NCBI GenBank assembly: GCA_951812895.1
Contig: OX638333.1
Span: 176,366 to 240,365 of the forward strand
Reading direction: 5' to 3'
DNA: 64,000 nucleotides
Source of the DNA: an uncultured Roseovarius sp.
GTDB lineage: Bacteria; Pseudomonadota; Alphaproteobacteria; Rhodobacterales; Rhodobacteraceae
A program made the translations under genes and the position numbers. How positions within the stretch are numbered: position 1 is the stretch's first letter; every line of letters starts with the position of its first letter. The notes below the pieces were generated by a model. The model saw only the letters and a list, made by a program, of their open reading frames with translations, had not been told where the DNA came from and did no database searches. Below, in pieces: positions 41,838-51,488 of this stretch.

Positions 41838-41866
41838 AAAACGGGCCGCTACTCAGCGGCCCGTTT
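41838..41866 (-). terminator. Intrinsic terminator of ftsZ
   Basis: ACGGGCCGCT (41841-41850) and AGCGGCCCGT (41855-41864) form a perfect 10-base stem with a 4-base loop. In the minus direction it is followed by TTTTCGTTTG. It closes the division operon before lpxC. Confidence 0.88.
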
Positions 41867-41886
41867 CGTGACACATTATGTCAGTT

Positions 41887-43491
41887 TTAGTTGGCCTGAC
41901 GGCGAAGGAAGGCGGGGATTTCGATCTGATCCTCTTCCTCGTTGCGTGATTCTTCAGGTGCAGGGCGTGCCTGAACAGACGGCTGCTGGCGGGTTTCACG
42001 CGCTGTATTCTGCTGCGCTTCACCACCATGGCCGGTCATCCGGTTAATCAAAGAGTTGATTCCGAACCTAGGACGCTCACCCTCTGATGGAGTTGCTTCG
42101 GCCTGAACCGGACGTGCAGCAGCACCCGGTGCTTTGCTAACCGCTGCCTGCAATCGAGCCAGCGCATCCGGCGATGGTTCCCCTGCCAGCGGTGCACGTG
42201 GTGCGACAAAACTTTCGCGGTCTTCCATCTCAGCTTCGCCGCTCACTTCAACTTCCTGCTCCGGTGTCGGCACATATGCGGGCGGTGGCAGGCCGTCATC
42301 TTGTGCTGAGTCAGAACCTTCGGTGTCAAAGATGTCTTCCATCTGATCTTCCGCCGCTGCACGCTGAGCATCAAATGCGTTGAACAGGCTAGGTTCAGAT
42401 TCAGTTGCGGCCACTTCTGGCTCAGACGCCATTTCTTCCTCTGCTGGCTGCGGCGCAATCTCAATCACCGGCTTCAGAGGCTGCGCCAGGCTGCGGCGCG
42501 GCACAGGAATTTCTGTATCAATCGCGCTGGCATCGATACCGGTCGCAACAACACTCACCCGCATTGTTTCTTCCATGTTGGTGTCCATGGTTGAGCCAAC
42601 GATGATGTTCGCGTCCGCATCCACTTCTTCGCGGATCCGGTTGGCCGCTTCGTCCAGTTCAAACAATGTCAGGTCATGACCGCCGGTGATGTTGATCAGC
42701 ACGCCTTTTGCTCCACGAAGGCTGATCTCATCGAGCAGCGGATTGGCAATCGCTTTCTCAGCCGCCTGGATTGCACGGTCTTCACCGCTTGCCTCACCAG
42801 TACCCATCATCGCCTTGCCCATCTCATCCATCACAGCGCGAACGTCTGCAAAATCGAGGTTGATGAGGCCCGGACGCACCATTAGGTCGGTCACACCTTT
42901 AACGCCCTGATACAGAACGTCATCGGCCATGCTGAACGCTTCGGTGAACGTGGTCTTTTCATTCGCCAGACGGAACAGGTTCTGGTTCGGGATGATGATC
43001 AGCGTATCGACCATCTTCTGAAGGGCTTCGACCCCCTCCTCGGCCTGCTTCATCCGCTTGTTGCCTTCGAACTGGAAAGGCTTGGTAACAACGCCCACCG
43101 TCAGAACACCCAGCTCACGCGCAGCCTGCGCAATGATCGGGGCTGCACCTGTTCCGGTACCGCCGCCCATACCAGCCGTGATAAAGCACATATGTGCTCC
43201 GGCCAGATGATCGACGATCTGTTCGATGTTTTCCTCAGCCGCCGCAGACCCGATGGTTGGCTTGGCGCCTGCGCCCAGCCCTTCGGTTACTTTTACGCCC
43301 AGCTGGATCCGGCTTTGTGCCTTGTTCTGGCTTAGCGCCTGCGCGTCGGTATTGGCCACCACAAACTCAACACCATCGAGCTCTTTATCGATCATGTTGT
43401 TGACGGCATTGCCGCCCGCCCCACCTACGCCGAATACGGTAATCCGGGGTTTGAGGTCCTCTTGTCCTGGCATCGTGAGGTTCAGTGTCAT
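41887..43491 (-). CDS. ftsZ: Cell division protein FtsZ
   Basis: A 534-residue tubulin-like GTPase that forms the division ring. The GTP-binding tubulin signature GGGTGTG is at 109-115, with the T7 catalytic loop [17 protein letters not shown]. The globular part ends near residue 325 and is followed by an unusually long disordered linker of about 190 residues rich in Pro, Glu, Ala and Gln, then the conserved C-terminal peptide [10 protein letters not shown] that binds FtsA. Long linkers are known in alphaproteobacteria. The 174-base gap upstream probably carries an ftsZ promoter and a hairpin in the leader. Confidence 0.97.
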   Translation of the reverse strand: MTLNLTMPGQEDLKPRITVFGVGGAGGNAVNNMIDKELDGVEFVVANTDAQALSQNKAQSRIQLGVKVTEGLGAGAKPTIGSAAAEENIEQIVDHLAGAHMCFITAGMGGGTGTGAAPIIAQAARELGVLTVGVVTKPFQFEGNKRMKQAEEGVEALQKMVDTLIIIPNQNLFRLANEKTTFTEAFSMADDVLYQGVKGVTDLMVRPGLINLDFADVRAVMDEMGKAMMGTGEASGEDRAIQAAEKAIANPLLDEISLRGAKGVLINITGGHDLTLFELDEAANRIREEVDADANIIVGSTMDTNMEETMRVSVVATGIDASAIDTEIPVPRRSLAQPLKPVIEIAPQPAEEEMASEPEVAATESEPSLFNAFDAQRAAAEDQMEDIFDTEGSDSAQDDGLPPPAYVPTPEQEVEVSGEAEMEDRESFVAPRAPLAGEPSPDALARLQAAVSKAPGAAARPVQAEATPSEGERPRFGINSLINRMTGHGGEAQQNTARETRQQPSVQARPAPEESRNEEEDQIEIPAFLRRQAN

Positions 43492-43513
43492 GCTCTGTCC
43501 GCCTGCTGTTGTC

Positions 43514-43529
43514 GCCCGCTTATGCGGGC
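43514..43529. other. Hairpin in the ftsZ leader
   Basis: GCCCGC (43514-43519) and GCGGGC (43524-43529) form a short stem with a 4-base loop about 25 bases before the ftsZ start. On the plus strand it is followed by CTTTTTCC, so it would work as an intrinsic terminator only for antisense transcription; on the ftsZ mRNA it is a leader hairpin that could affect translation or stability. Confidence 0.5.
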
Positions 43530-43665
43530 CTTTTTCCGCCTGTATTCCGGTATTATTACCGTTCGTTACCCGTTACGTCACCCTAAAATCACGCCAAACA
43601 CACAAAATATTGCATGTTTTTTCCGGCTTTGCGCGGTATTTTGCTCAAAACACCACATATCGGGG

Positions 43666-45000
43666 TTACCAGTTGTCCTTGAACCATTTTACAGCTCGCC
43701 GCAACGAACGCGCGGGGTAACGGTCCACCGGTATCTCAAAGTCCCACCATTCGTCTTGTGGATTAGCTGCAAAGAGGCACATTCCAACCGCACTGGCGAA
43801 GCCCGGACCGGTTGCCGCCTGTGGCAATCCATGCACCCGAAGCGGGCGTCCCAGACGCACCTGCTGCCCCAGAATGCGGCTCGCCAACCCGTCAAGCCCG
43901 GGGATCTGGCTGCCGCCACCTGTCAGCACAATCTGCTGACTTGGCAGGTAACCAAATCCTGCCGCATCAAGCCGCGCGCGCACCTCTTCCAATATCTCCT
44001 CGACCCGCGGCCGCATGATCCCAATCAGCTCTGCACGGCTGACGGTACGCCGATCGTGTTCCCAATCTCCGGTCTCGCCACCAATTTCGATCAGCTCACG
44101 ATCATCCATCCCGGTGGCAACTACGCCGCCATAAAATGTCTTGATCCGTTCCGCTGTGGCCTGCGGAATTTGCAGCCCCATCGAAATGTCATTGGTCACG
44201 TGATCGCCACCGATCCGAACACTGTCAGAATAAATCATGTGTTTTTTAATAAAGATCGATACCCCGGCACTGCCACCACCAAGGTCAATACAGGCGGCTC
44301 CAAGCTCTTGCTCATCTTCAACCAGTGCGGCGTTCCCCGACACATAGGCCGAGCTTGCCAGTCCCGCGAGTTCAAGATCACAGCGTTTGACACAATGGGC
44401 CAGATTCTGAACCGCGACAGCATCGATTGTCACCATATGCATATCCGTAGACAACACCTGCCCCAGCTGCCCCCGCGGATCGCTCAGCCCGGTCCGGTGG
44501 TCCAGCGCAAAATTCACCGGCTGTGCATGCAGCACTTCGCGCCCTTCACCGTAAGCCGGCACGTCACAGGCGCTCAGAACACGGCTCACATCCTGTTCCG
44601 ATACAACATGCCCTTCCAGCTCTACCTGCCCGGCCAATCCGTAGGACCGTGGACTGGCGCCCGAGAAGCAGGCAATGACATGATCCACCCGGATATTGGC
44701 CATCTTTTGCGCGGCCTGCAGGGCGGTACGAATGGCCCGCTCTGTTTCCTGCATCGCCTCGATCTCGCCAAACCGCACGCCCCGTGACCGTGTTGTGGCC
44801 GCGCCGATCACCCGAAAACCGGCCTGCCCCGCCATCGCGCCAACACCTTCGCCATCGTTCAACCGCTCGGTGCCATCAAACCGCAGCACCAGACAGGCAA
44901 TCTTGGACGTCCCGACATCCAGCACCGCCACCACACCCCGTTGCATCGCTGCCTTGCGCATGTTCCGCATGGCCCGCTGGGAATCGTAAAGCTCGATCAT
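43666..45000 (-). CDS. ftsA: Cell division protein FtsA
   Basis: A 444-residue actin-like ATPase that tethers FtsZ to the membrane. Phosphate 1 motif VAVLDVGTSKIACLV is at about 24-38; phosphate 2 is LGAACIDLGGGSAGVSIF; the C-terminal amphipathic membrane-targeting helix (SLRRAVKWFKDNW) is intact. The start is the ATG that overlaps the ftsQ stop (ATGA at 44997-45000). The longer frame upstream would lie inside ftsQ. A 174-base gap separates it from ftsZ. Confidence 0.96.
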   Translation of the reverse strand: MIELYDSQRAMRNMRKAAMQRGVVAVLDVGTSKIACLVLRFDGTERLNDGEGVGAMAGQAGFRVIGAATTRSRGVRFGEIEAMQETERAIRTALQAAQKMANIRVDHVIACFSGASPRSYGLAGQVELEGHVVSEQDVSRVLSACDVPAYGEGREVLHAQPVNFALDHRTGLSDPRGQLGQVLSTDMHMVTIDAVAVQNLAHCVKRCDLELAGLASSAYVSGNAALVEDEQELGAACIDLGGGSAGVSIFIKKHMIYSDSVRIGGDHVTNDISMGLQIPQATAERIKTFYGGVVATGMDDRELIEIGGETGDWEHDRRTVSRAELIGIMRPRVEEILEEVRARLDAAGFGYLPSQQIVLTGGGSQIPGLDGLASRILGQQVRLGRPLRVHGLPQAATGPGFASAVGMCLFAANPQDEWWDFEIPVDRYPARSLRRAVKWFKDNW

Positions 45001-45878
45001 TGTTGTTGTGCTCCCACCGTCAATTTTGTCACCCGCCACCAATCTTCAACGGCGCGCTCATTCATTCTCAAGGTTGGCCGATCGCTCAGCCGCATATCCA
45101 CCACCACGATGTCGCGCTCCAGCATGTCCTGCACCTGGCTGAGCACGATCACGCGTTCTAGCGCTCGCACCGGGTTTTCCTCTGGCAGCAAGATCCTCTG
45201 ACCTTCTTTCAGCACCAGATCCCAACGCCGTTCACCAATTCGGACAAGACCCAGCACATTCGCCTTTATCGGGGCCGCAGCCTCTAAAATCGCAATTGCC
45301 CCGGGCACGTCCTGATTGCCACCAGCCCCGGCAATCGCCGGCAGATCAAACCGCTCCGACCGGGCGTCCAACTCATCGGTAACAACGCCTTCAATATCGA
45401 CAAGTGCCAGCCCGTCATGCGACCGCCAAACCACGACCGGCTCACGTTCGCTGACCTCCGCGACCAGCACGCCGCCTTGCCGCACCCGTACGTCTGCATC
45501 GGCCACGGCGGGCAATCCAACGATCATTTCGCGGACACTCTCAAGGTCCAGATCGAAAGAGCTCGCGGGCAGATCAAAGGGAAAAATCTCGCGGATATCT
45601 TCTTCGATTGACGGGCTTGCCCCTTCAATTGCCAGAAGATTGATCATGAATTCCGGGCGCGTTTCGATCTGGTGCCGGAAATCGGCAACCGCCAGCCGGA
45701 TTGAATCCTGCCGGTCACGGTCTGACAGATACCCAGCCGCAATTGCAAAGGTCAGGCAGAACGGGATACCCACCCGCAACACTTTGCGAAACAACGGTGT
45801 CAGCATAAGCCGCTGAAACCTGTACGACCAGCGTGACGGCGCCGGATCGTTCGGTGTATCTGAATTCACCTGTTGCAT
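44997..45878 (-). CDS. ftsQ: Cell division protein FtsQ
   Basis: A 293-residue bitopic division protein. A cytoplasmic N-terminus is followed by one membrane helix (about 36-52), a POTRA domain (about 80-150, EGASPSIEEDIREIFPF ... VRQGGVLVAEVSEREPV) and the FtsQ beta domain (VVWRSHDGLALVDIEGVV ... DLVLKEGQRILLPEE). It recruits FtsL/FtsB in the divisome. It overlaps ddl by 13 bases upstream and ftsA by four bases downstream. Confidence 0.95.
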   Translation of the reverse strand: MQQVNSDTPNDPAPSRWSYRFQRLMLTPLFRKVLRVGIPFCLTFAIAAGYLSDRDRQDSIRLAVADFRHQIETRPEFMINLLAIEGASPSIEEDIREIFPFDLPASSFDLDLESVREMIVGLPAVADADVRVRQGGVLVAEVSEREPVVVWRSHDGLALVDIEGVVTDELDARSERFDLPAIAGAGGNQDVPGAIAILEAAAPIKANVLGLVRIGERRWDLVLKEGQRILLPEENPVRALERVIVLSQVQDMLERDIVVVDMRLSDRPTLRMNERAVEDWWRVTKLTVGAQQQ

Positions 45879-46822
45879 GATGCCTCCTCAACCAACATGC
45901 GGCACAGCTCCGGAAAAGAAATGCCCACGGCCTGTGCCTGCTCTGGTGACAATGACGTGGGAGTCATTCCTGGCTGAGTGTTGGTCTCCAACAGCACAAG
46001 ACCGGCCAACCCCTTTGTTTCATCCCAGCGGAAATCAGTACGGCTCATGCCCTGGCATCCCAGAACTTCATGCGCACGCACCGCAAAATCCATGCAGGCG
46101 TCAAATATCTCTTTTGGCAGATCAGCAGGCACCACATGACGCGACCCGCCTGTAGCGTATTTGGCGTGATAGTCATACCAACCGTCAGTCAGGATATCAG
46201 TCACGGTCAGCGCCCGATCGCCCAATACCGTTGTCGTCAGCTCCCGACCCGCGGCATATGCCTCGACCAACACCGTCTCGGGCATGTCATCGGACAGTTG
46301 CGGAGGACTGTTTGCCGCCTCATCCACGATGTATATGCCAACGGAAGAACCCTCATTATTGGGTTTCACCACATAAGGCGGCGGCATAACATGTCTGCGC
46401 ATCACGTCACCGCGTGCAGCCAGTATGCTGTCAACAATCGGTAAACCGGCAATACGGTAGGCTTCTTTCGATTTCTGCTTGTCCATCGCCAGGGCCGAGG
46501 CCAGCACACCGGAATGTGTATAGGGAATTTTCAACCATTCCAGAATGCCCTGCACACAGCCATCTTCACCCCAACGCCCGTGCAGGGCATTGAACACAAC
46601 ATCGATAGACAATTCCGAAAGCTGCGCAGGCAGATCGGGGCCGGCATCGACCTCAATCACCTCAAAACCTGCATCCCTCAGCGCGGTGGCGCATTCGCGC
46701 CCTGACGACAATGACACTTCGCGCTCGGCTGAAATGCCACCCAATAACACCGCAACTTTGGGGGATTTCCTGCTCGAAATACCCACTTGTGCCTCAAAGT
46801 CCCGGGCCGTTTTCCGACCCAT
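45866..46822 (-). CDS. ddl: D-alanine--D-alanine ligase
   Basis: A 318-residue ATP-grasp ligase making the D-Ala-D-Ala end of the peptidoglycan stem. Family motifs: VAVLLGGISAEREVSLSSG (about 23-41), the lid region VVKPNNEGSSVGIY, and the metal-binding LVLLETNTQPGMTPTS. The N-terminal 20 residues before the fold are slightly longer than usual and an internal start is possible. It overlaps ftsQ by 13 bases and is 25 bases after murB. Confidence 0.96.
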   Translation of the reverse strand: MGRKTARDFEAQVGISSRKSPKVAVLLGGISAEREVSLSSGRECATALRDAGFEVIEVDAGPDLPAQLSELSIDVVFNALHGRWGEDGCVQGILEWLKIPYTHSGVLASALAMDKQKSKEAYRIAGLPIVDSILAARGDVMRRHVMPPPYVVKPNNEGSSVGIYIVDEAANSPPQLSDDMPETVLVEAYAAGRELTTTVLGDRALTVTDILTDGWYDYHAKYATGGSRHVVPADLPKEIFDACMDFAVRAHEVLGCQGMSRTDFRWDETKGLAGLVLLETNTQPGMTPTSLSPEQAQAVGISFPELCRMLVEEASCNR

Positions 46823-46847
46823 GTTTATTTATTTTAGCCTGTCTGGC

Positions 46848-47774
46848 CTACGGGGCTGGTTCGCCAACCCTCATGATTTCCCAATGTAACTCTATTCCGC
46901 TGTTTTGGAAAACCTTTTTTCGCACCTCTTCACCCAATCCTTCCAGATCAGCGGCGGTGGCCCCTCCGGTATTGACCAGAAAGTTCGAATGTTTGGGACT
47001 CATCTGCGCCCCGCCGCGTGTGGCACCCCGCATTCCGGCCTCGTCAATCACCTTCCATGCCTTAAGATCATGCACGTCATCATCGCGACCGGTACTGCTG
47101 AAACCTGCCGGATTACGGAACGTGCTGCCTGCCGTCCGCTCCTTGGTTGGTTGCGTTTCGTCGCGCTTGGCCAGCTGCGCCTCCATGCGTGCCATCAACT
47201 CATTGGGATCACCTTCCGGCCCTTCAAATACGGCCTCTGTGATCACCCACCCATCGGGCAGATCGGTCTGGCGATAGCGAAAATTCAATTCATCCGCGTT
47301 CAGTTGTACCACCTCACCTGTCCGCGTCACAGCGGTGGCCTGCACAAACACATCCGCCGTATATCTGCCGTAACACCCGGCATTCATCCGCACCGCGCCA
47401 CCTACGGCTCCGGGAATTGTCCGCAGGAATGTCAGGTCCACACCCGCCTCTGCCGCGCGTCTGGCCACATGCGCATCCAGCGCCGCCGCCCCGGCAACAA
47501 CCCGCCCTCCCTCAACACGAATACCGTTGAATCCACGCCCCAGCCGGATCACCACCGCACGCAGGCCCCCATCGCGCACAATAAGATTGCTGCCGACACC
47601 CATGGGAAAAACCGGGACATCCCGGTCAAGAGCGGCAAGGAATCCAGCCAGATCATCCCTGTCCGCTGGTTGAAACAACCAATCCGCAGGCCCGCCGACA
47701 CGCAGCCATGTCAGATCGTCCAGAGGCCTGTCTGCGGTCAACTTGCCGCGTGGGGTGGGAAGGGGGTTCGTCAT
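46848..47774 (-). CDS. murB: UDP-N-acetylmuramate dehydrogenase
   Basis: A 308-residue FAD enzyme that reduces UDP-GlcNAc-enolpyruvate to UDP-MurNAc. Motifs: [15 protein letters not shown] near residue 24, [12 protein letters not shown] (61-72), the FAD-binding [15 protein letters not shown] near 125, and the catalytic serine region GSTFRNPAG. It has the short type II-like form. It is separated from murC by four small membrane-protein genes. A weak Shine-Dalgarno (CTGAAG) precedes its ATG. Confidence 0.96.
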   Translation of the reverse strand: MTNPLPTPRGKLTADRPLDDLTWLRVGGPADWLFQPADRDDLAGFLAALDRDVPVFPMGVGSNLIVRDGGLRAVVIRLGRGFNGIRVEGGRVVAGAAALDAHVARRAAEAGVDLTFLRTIPGAVGGAVRMNAGCYGRYTADVFVQATAVTRTGEVVQLNADELNFRYRQTDLPDGWVITEAVFEGPEGDPNELMARMEAQLAKRDETQPTKERTAGSTFRNPAGFSSTGRDDDVHDLKAWKVIDEAGMRGATRGGAQMSPKHSNFLVNTGGATAADLEGLGEEVRKKVFQNSGIELHWEIMRVGEPAP

Positions 47775-47814
47775 TCTTCAGCAGTTAGAGGAATCGACTG
47801 GTTTTGAAAACCGC

Positions 47815-48114
47815 TCACTCTTCCTTTTCTGCGTCGTTCAGTGCACGCCGCCTGCGCAACCAGCCAAATATCGCCCCGGGGACCAGCCCGGCCAGTGGTG
47901 GAGCGGCCAGAAATACCCAGAACAGGAAATAGCCCAGCCCGTCCCAGCCCTGCCCGGTTTGAGCTTTGATCAGCAGATAGGCGTTCACCACCAGCATCAG
48001 CAGAAGCAGAATGATCACCACGCCACCCATTCCCTGCCGGGCATTCCGCCAGCCCAGCCAGCCACCGCCCAGAAACAAAGCTATAGCGGCCCCGATTAGC
48101 AGTTCTATCGACAT
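47815..48114 (-). CDS. Small membrane protein in the murC-murB interval (99 aa)
   Basis: A 99-residue protein with three hydrophobic segments (about 3-20, 30-50 and 62-82) and a charged cytoplasmic tail (RRRRALNDAEKEE). It is the last of four small membrane-protein genes between murC and murB. A strong AGGGGCG lies before its ATG. I recognise no named family. The conserved position in the wall cluster of Rhodobacterales hints at an envelope role, not demonstrated. Confidence 0.65.
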   Translation of the reverse strand: MSIELLIGAAIALFLGGGWLGWRNARQGMGGVVIILLLLMLVVNAYLLIKAQTGQGWDGLGYFLFWVFLAAPPLAGLVPGAIFGWLRRRRALNDAEKEE

Positions 48115-48126
48115 TGTCCGCGCCCC

Positions 48127-48417
48127 TTAACGCATCCGTTCCCGTATCAGTCCTGTCACGGCGCCCGTTACTGCACCGATATACCATGCCGGAAAAACAA
48201 ATGTCGCCACCAGCTGCGCAGTCCCGGAAATCCAGCCTTTTAACGAGACCAGCACAACAACGATAATCACTATCAGTGCATATCCCAGCCCGCGCAATAC
48301 TTCGCCTGCGCCCTTGTCGCCCGCTTTGAGGAATGAGCCAACAAAGCCAATCACCAGCGCCACTAAACAAGCCGCACCCAACAACAACCAGTCATTGCTG
48401 GTGATGGTCCCGCTCAC
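48127..48417 (-). CDS. Small membrane protein in the murC-murB interval, GTG start (96 aa)
   Basis: A 96-residue protein with about three hydrophobic segments (11-28, 42-61 and 70-88). The start is taken as GTG 48417, which overlaps the upstream stop as GTGA; the open frame runs 30 codons further upstream but through the preceding gene. It has a basic C-terminus (IRERMR). No family recognised. Coupled translation with the DUF2484 gene before it is likely. Confidence 0.6.
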   Translation of the reverse strand: MSGTITSNDWLLLGAACLVALVIGFVGSFLKAGDKGAGEVLRGLGYALIVIIVVVLVSLKGWISGTAQLVATFVFPAWYIGAVTGAVTGLIRERMR

Positions 48418-48662
48418 TGTCCGACCAGACCACGCACCCAGCGACCCAGGTAGATCACGGGCCAGCGCAAAATGCTCATCGCAGCAATCAACACTGCCAG
48501 CCCCCACCAGGGGCCGTTTTCATAGGTGACATAGCCCAGCAACGGAATGCCAACGGCGATCAGTATATAAGCCCTGCGCCAGTAATTGTCCCGCGCCGGG
48601 ATCATCGCCAAAAGATTTGCCGCCACGACCCAAACACAGGCCAGAATAAGTGAAAGTGTCAT
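48414..48662 (-). CDS. DUF2484-like membrane protein (second copy)
   Basis: An 82-residue membrane protein with two or three helices. It begins MTLSLILACVWVVAANLLAMIPARDNYWR, the DUF2484 pattern (V-W-V-x-A ... A-M-x-P-x-R). It is a paralogue of the gene immediately upstream, which reads ...LGCLWVLAVTAIAMLPMRRQ. DUF2484 is confined, as far as I know, to Rhodobacterales and sits between murC and murB. It shares one base with the upstream gene's stop. Confidence 0.8.
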   Translation of the reverse strand: MTLSLILACVWVVAANLLAMIPARDNYWRRAYILIAVGIPLLGYVTYENGPWWGLAVLIAAMSILRWPVIYLGRWVRGLVGQ

Positions 48663-48925
48663 CAGGTCCCTTCCCTTTCAGGCGATACATCGCCCTGCCC
48701 CAAAAATTTCTTCGTATAAAACCGTACGGGCCTGCGGAACATTGAAAATAGTGCAAAAATGCCAAAACATCCGACCATCCAACCGAATTCCTGCCACAGC
48801 ATCCAGATCAACACCGGTGCCAGCATCAACAGCACAATACCGGGCACAAACTGCCGCCGCATCGGCAGCATGGCAATTGCCGTCACCGCCAGAACCCAAA
48901 GACATCCCAATACCATTACTGTCAT
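48662..48925 (-). CDS. DUF2484 family membrane protein (first copy)
   Basis: An 87-residue membrane protein with an N-terminal helix (MVLGCLWVLAVTAIAMLPM), a second helix (FVPGIVLLMLAPVLIWMLW) and a third (GWMVGCFGIFALFSMF), then a charged tail. It matches DUF2484 in length and pattern. It follows murC after 19 bases with a good Shine-Dalgarno (AGGAGGTTTG), so it belongs to the same transcript. The next gene is a paralogue starting in its stop codon (TGATG). Confidence 0.82.
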   Translation of the reverse strand: MTVMVLGCLWVLAVTAIAMLPMRRQFVPGIVLLMLAPVLIWMLWQEFGWMVGCFGIFALFSMFRRPVRFYTKKFLGQGDVSPEREGT

Positions 48926-48944
48926 GCCAAACCTCCTGCGTTTC

Positions 48945-50342
48945 TCATGATTTCAACCTCTTAGGCAGCGCGTTTGCCCAGGCACTGATCGTGCCCGCAC
49001 CCAGACAGACTACCATATCGCCAGGCCCGGCCTCTGCCCGGACCAGTGCCTCCAGATCATCTTCGTCTTTGATTGCCAACGCGCGTTTGTGCCCATGCCT
49101 GACCAGCCCGGCCACCAGATCATCGCGGCTTGCGCCTTCAATCGGGTCTTCGCCTGCTGCGTATACATCGGCGATGGCCACGACATCGGACTCGTTGAAA
49201 CAAGCGCAGAACTCTTCAAACAGGCTGGACAATCGACTGTAGCGATGCGGCTGATGCACCGCGATCACCCGACCAGTTGTGGCCTGTCGCGCGGCTTTTA
49301 ACACGGCGGTGATCTCAACCGGGTGGTGACCGTAATCGTCGATGACCGTGACACCATTCACCTCTCCCACTTTGGTAAACCGCCGGTTCACCCCGCCAAA
49401 CGCGGCCAGTGCCTCACGAATTTCATCTGTCTTCATTCCCAGATGCCGCGCTACGGCAACCGCACTCAGCGCGTTGCTGACATTGTGATCACCGGGCATC
49501 GGCAAGATGCATCCCTCGATCACCAGGCCTTCGTTTTGCAGCGCGATATGAAAATGTGCGACACCACCCTGATAGGTCAGGTTGACAGCCCGCACATCAG
49601 CCTGGGCATTAAACCCGAATTTCACCACCCGCCGGTCTGATATCCGGCCGACCAGGGTCTGCACATCCGGATCGTCGGTACAGCACACGGCAAGGCCGTA
49701 GAACGGAATATTCGAAACAAATTCGTGAAACCCCTGATGCAACCGTTCCTCGGTGCCCCAATGCTCCATATGTTCAGGGTCAATATTGGTGACAATCGCA
49801 ATCGTCGCAGGCAGCCGGTTAAACGTACCGTCGCTTTCGTCCGCCTCAACCACCATCCATTCGCCATCGCCCACACGCGCATTGCTACCATAGGCGTGAA
49901 TGATGCCGCCATTGATCACCGTGGGATCAAACTTTCCATGATCCAGAACGGCTGCCACCATCGTCGTGGTGGTGGTTTTGCCATGGGTGCCTGCCACCGC
50001 AATGTTGGATTTCAGTCGCATCAGCTCGGCCAGCATCTCGGCTCGTCGTACCACCGGCAATCCACGCCTGCGCGCCTCGTCCAGCTCCGGATTACCCGGT
50101 TTAATTGCTGACGAGATAACAACAACCTCCGCCTCGGCAAGGTTCTCTGCATGCTGCCCCTCGTAGATCAGGGCCCCTGCTTCCGCCAGCCGGTCTGTAA
50201 TTTTCGAACGCTTAAGGTCCGACCCCTGTACCACATATCCATGGTTCAACAGCACTTCGGCAATCCCGGACATCCCGATCCCGCCGATCCCGACAAAATG
50301 GATTGGCCCCACATCACCGGGAAGCTTGGTTGCTGCATTCAT
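48945..50342 (-). CDS. murC: UDP-N-acetylmuramate--L-alanine ligase
   Basis: A 465-residue Mur ligase adding L-Ala to UDP-MurNAc. The nucleotide-sensing [18 protein letters not shown] motif is at about 14-31, the ATP loop GTHGKTTTT at 118-126, the central [10 protein letters not shown] block follows, and the C-terminal domain has HPHRYSRL. It overlaps murG by four bases and is followed by DUF2484. Confidence 0.97.
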   Translation of the reverse strand: MNAATKLPGDVGPIHFVGIGGIGMSGIAEVLLNHGYVVQGSDLKRSKITDRLAEAGALIYEGQHAENLAEAEVVVISSAIKPGNPELDEARRRGLPVVRRAEMLAELMRLKSNIAVAGTHGKTTTTTMVAAVLDHGKFDPTVINGGIIHAYGSNARVGDGEWMVVEADESDGTFNRLPATIAIVTNIDPEHMEHWGTEERLHQGFHEFVSNIPFYGLAVCCTDDPDVQTLVGRISDRRVVKFGFNAQADVRAVNLTYQGGVAHFHIALQNEGLVIEGCILPMPGDHNVSNALSAVAVARHLGMKTDEIREALAAFGGVNRRFTKVGEVNGVTVIDDYGHHPVEITAVLKAARQATTGRVIAVHQPHRYSRLSSLFEEFCACFNESDVVAIADVYAAGEDPIEGASRDDLVAGLVRHGHKRALAIKDEDDLEALVRAEAGPGDMVVCLGAGTISAWANALPKRLKS

Positions 50343-51448
50343 GTCGTTTCGGCCTTTCCTGCCAGCGCCTCGACCATATCGGCCAACACCTCCGGCGCAT
50401 CCGGTTTCGCCACGCTATGTGCGGCAATTGCCATCTGTGCTGCTATCCCTGAATCGCATAATATCGCTGCGATCTGCTCTGAAAACGGTTCAACTTCCAA
50501 CTCGGATTCCGAAACAATCACAGCCGCCCCGGCTTCGTTCAGTGCCCGTGCGTTGGCGCGTTGGTGATCGCCCGTTGCGTGCGGATACGGGATCAGAATC
50601 GCAGGACGGCCAATCACGCTGATATCGGCCACACTGGACGCACCCGCCCGGCTGATGATCAGCTGTGCTTCGCTCATCCGGCGCGGCACATCATCGAAAA
50701 ATGACTCCACTTCGGCATCAATGCCCTGATCCGCATAAAACTGCGCCACCCGCACACGGTCTTCTTCGCGGGCCTGATGGCTGACCCGGATATGGCGCAA
50801 CATCTCCAGAGGCAGCGCAGCAATCGCAGGCGGAACAACATCGCTTAATGCGCGTGCGCCCTGCGAGCCGCCAATCACCAAGACTGACATCGGATAGTCT
50901 CCGGGTGGAATATACCCTGATCCTGCCCGCTCAAGCACGCTGGCACGCACAGGATTGCCCACATGCACGCCCTCTGCGCCGTCGGGCAGATCTGTAGGCC
51001 ACGTGCCACAGGCCACATGAGTGACCCGTCTCGCAAAGATCCGGTTCACCCGGCCCAGCACGCCATTTTGCTCATGCACCATCCGCGGCTTGCGCAGGAT
51101 CCACGCCGCCACCAATGCCGGAATACTGGGATAACCACCAAACCCAACAATCACATCAGGCCGGTCGCGCATCATGCCAAACGAGGCGCCAATGATGCCC
51201 CCCAGAACACGCAACGGCACCAGCGCCTTGGCCAATACACCGCCCCGGGCAAAAGTCGCGCTTGAAATTTCCTCGATCTCAACGCTTTCGGGGAAACCCC
51301 CGGTATAGCGCGCACCACGCGCATCGGTGCTCAGCTTCACCCGCCAGCCCCGATTCAACATCACCTCAGACAGCGCTTGTGCCGGGAACATATGCCCGCC
51401 GGTTCCGCCCGCCGCGATGGTCAACAATGGCCGCGCTTCGCTCATCAT
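50339..51448 (-). CDS. murG: Undecaprenyl-PP-MurNAc-pentapeptide GlcNAc transferase
   Basis: A 369-residue GT28 glycosyltransferase converting lipid I to lipid II at the inner face of the membrane. Motifs: [10 protein letters not shown] (14-23), [30 protein letters not shown], and the C-terminal [24 protein letters not shown]. It overlaps murC by four bases. It is 40 bases downstream of ftsW, with a repeat fragment between. Confidence 0.97.
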   Translation of the reverse strand: MMSEARPLLTIAAGGTGGHMFPAQALSEVMLNRGWRVKLSTDARGARYTGGFPESVEIEEISSATFARGGVLAKALVPLRVLGGIIGASFGMMRDRPDVIVGFGGYPSIPALVAAWILRKPRMVHEQNGVLGRVNRIFARRVTHVACGTWPTDLPDGAEGVHVGNPVRASVLERAGSGYIPPGDYPMSVLVIGGSQGARALSDVVPPAIAALPLEMLRHIRVSHQAREEDRVRVAQFYADQGIDAEVESFFDDVPRRMSEAQLIISRAGASSVADISVIGRPAILIPYPHATGDHQRANARALNEAGAAVIVSESELEVEPFSEQIAAILCDSGIAAQMAIAAHSVAKPDAPEVLADMVEALAGKAETT

Positions 51449-51454
51449 CTACTC

Positions 51455-51477
51455 CGTAGGGTGGGCACCAACCCGCC
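51455..51477. repeat. GTAGGNNGGG repeat fragment between ftsW and murG
   Basis: CGTAGGGTGGGCACCA followed by ACCCGCC lies in the 40-base gap between ftsW and murG. GGTGGG/ACCCGCC can pair around CACCA. It shares the CCGTAGG-N2-GGG start and CCCGCC end with the repeat at 53255. Confidence 0.45.
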
Positions 51478-51488
51478 TTCGCGCCGCA

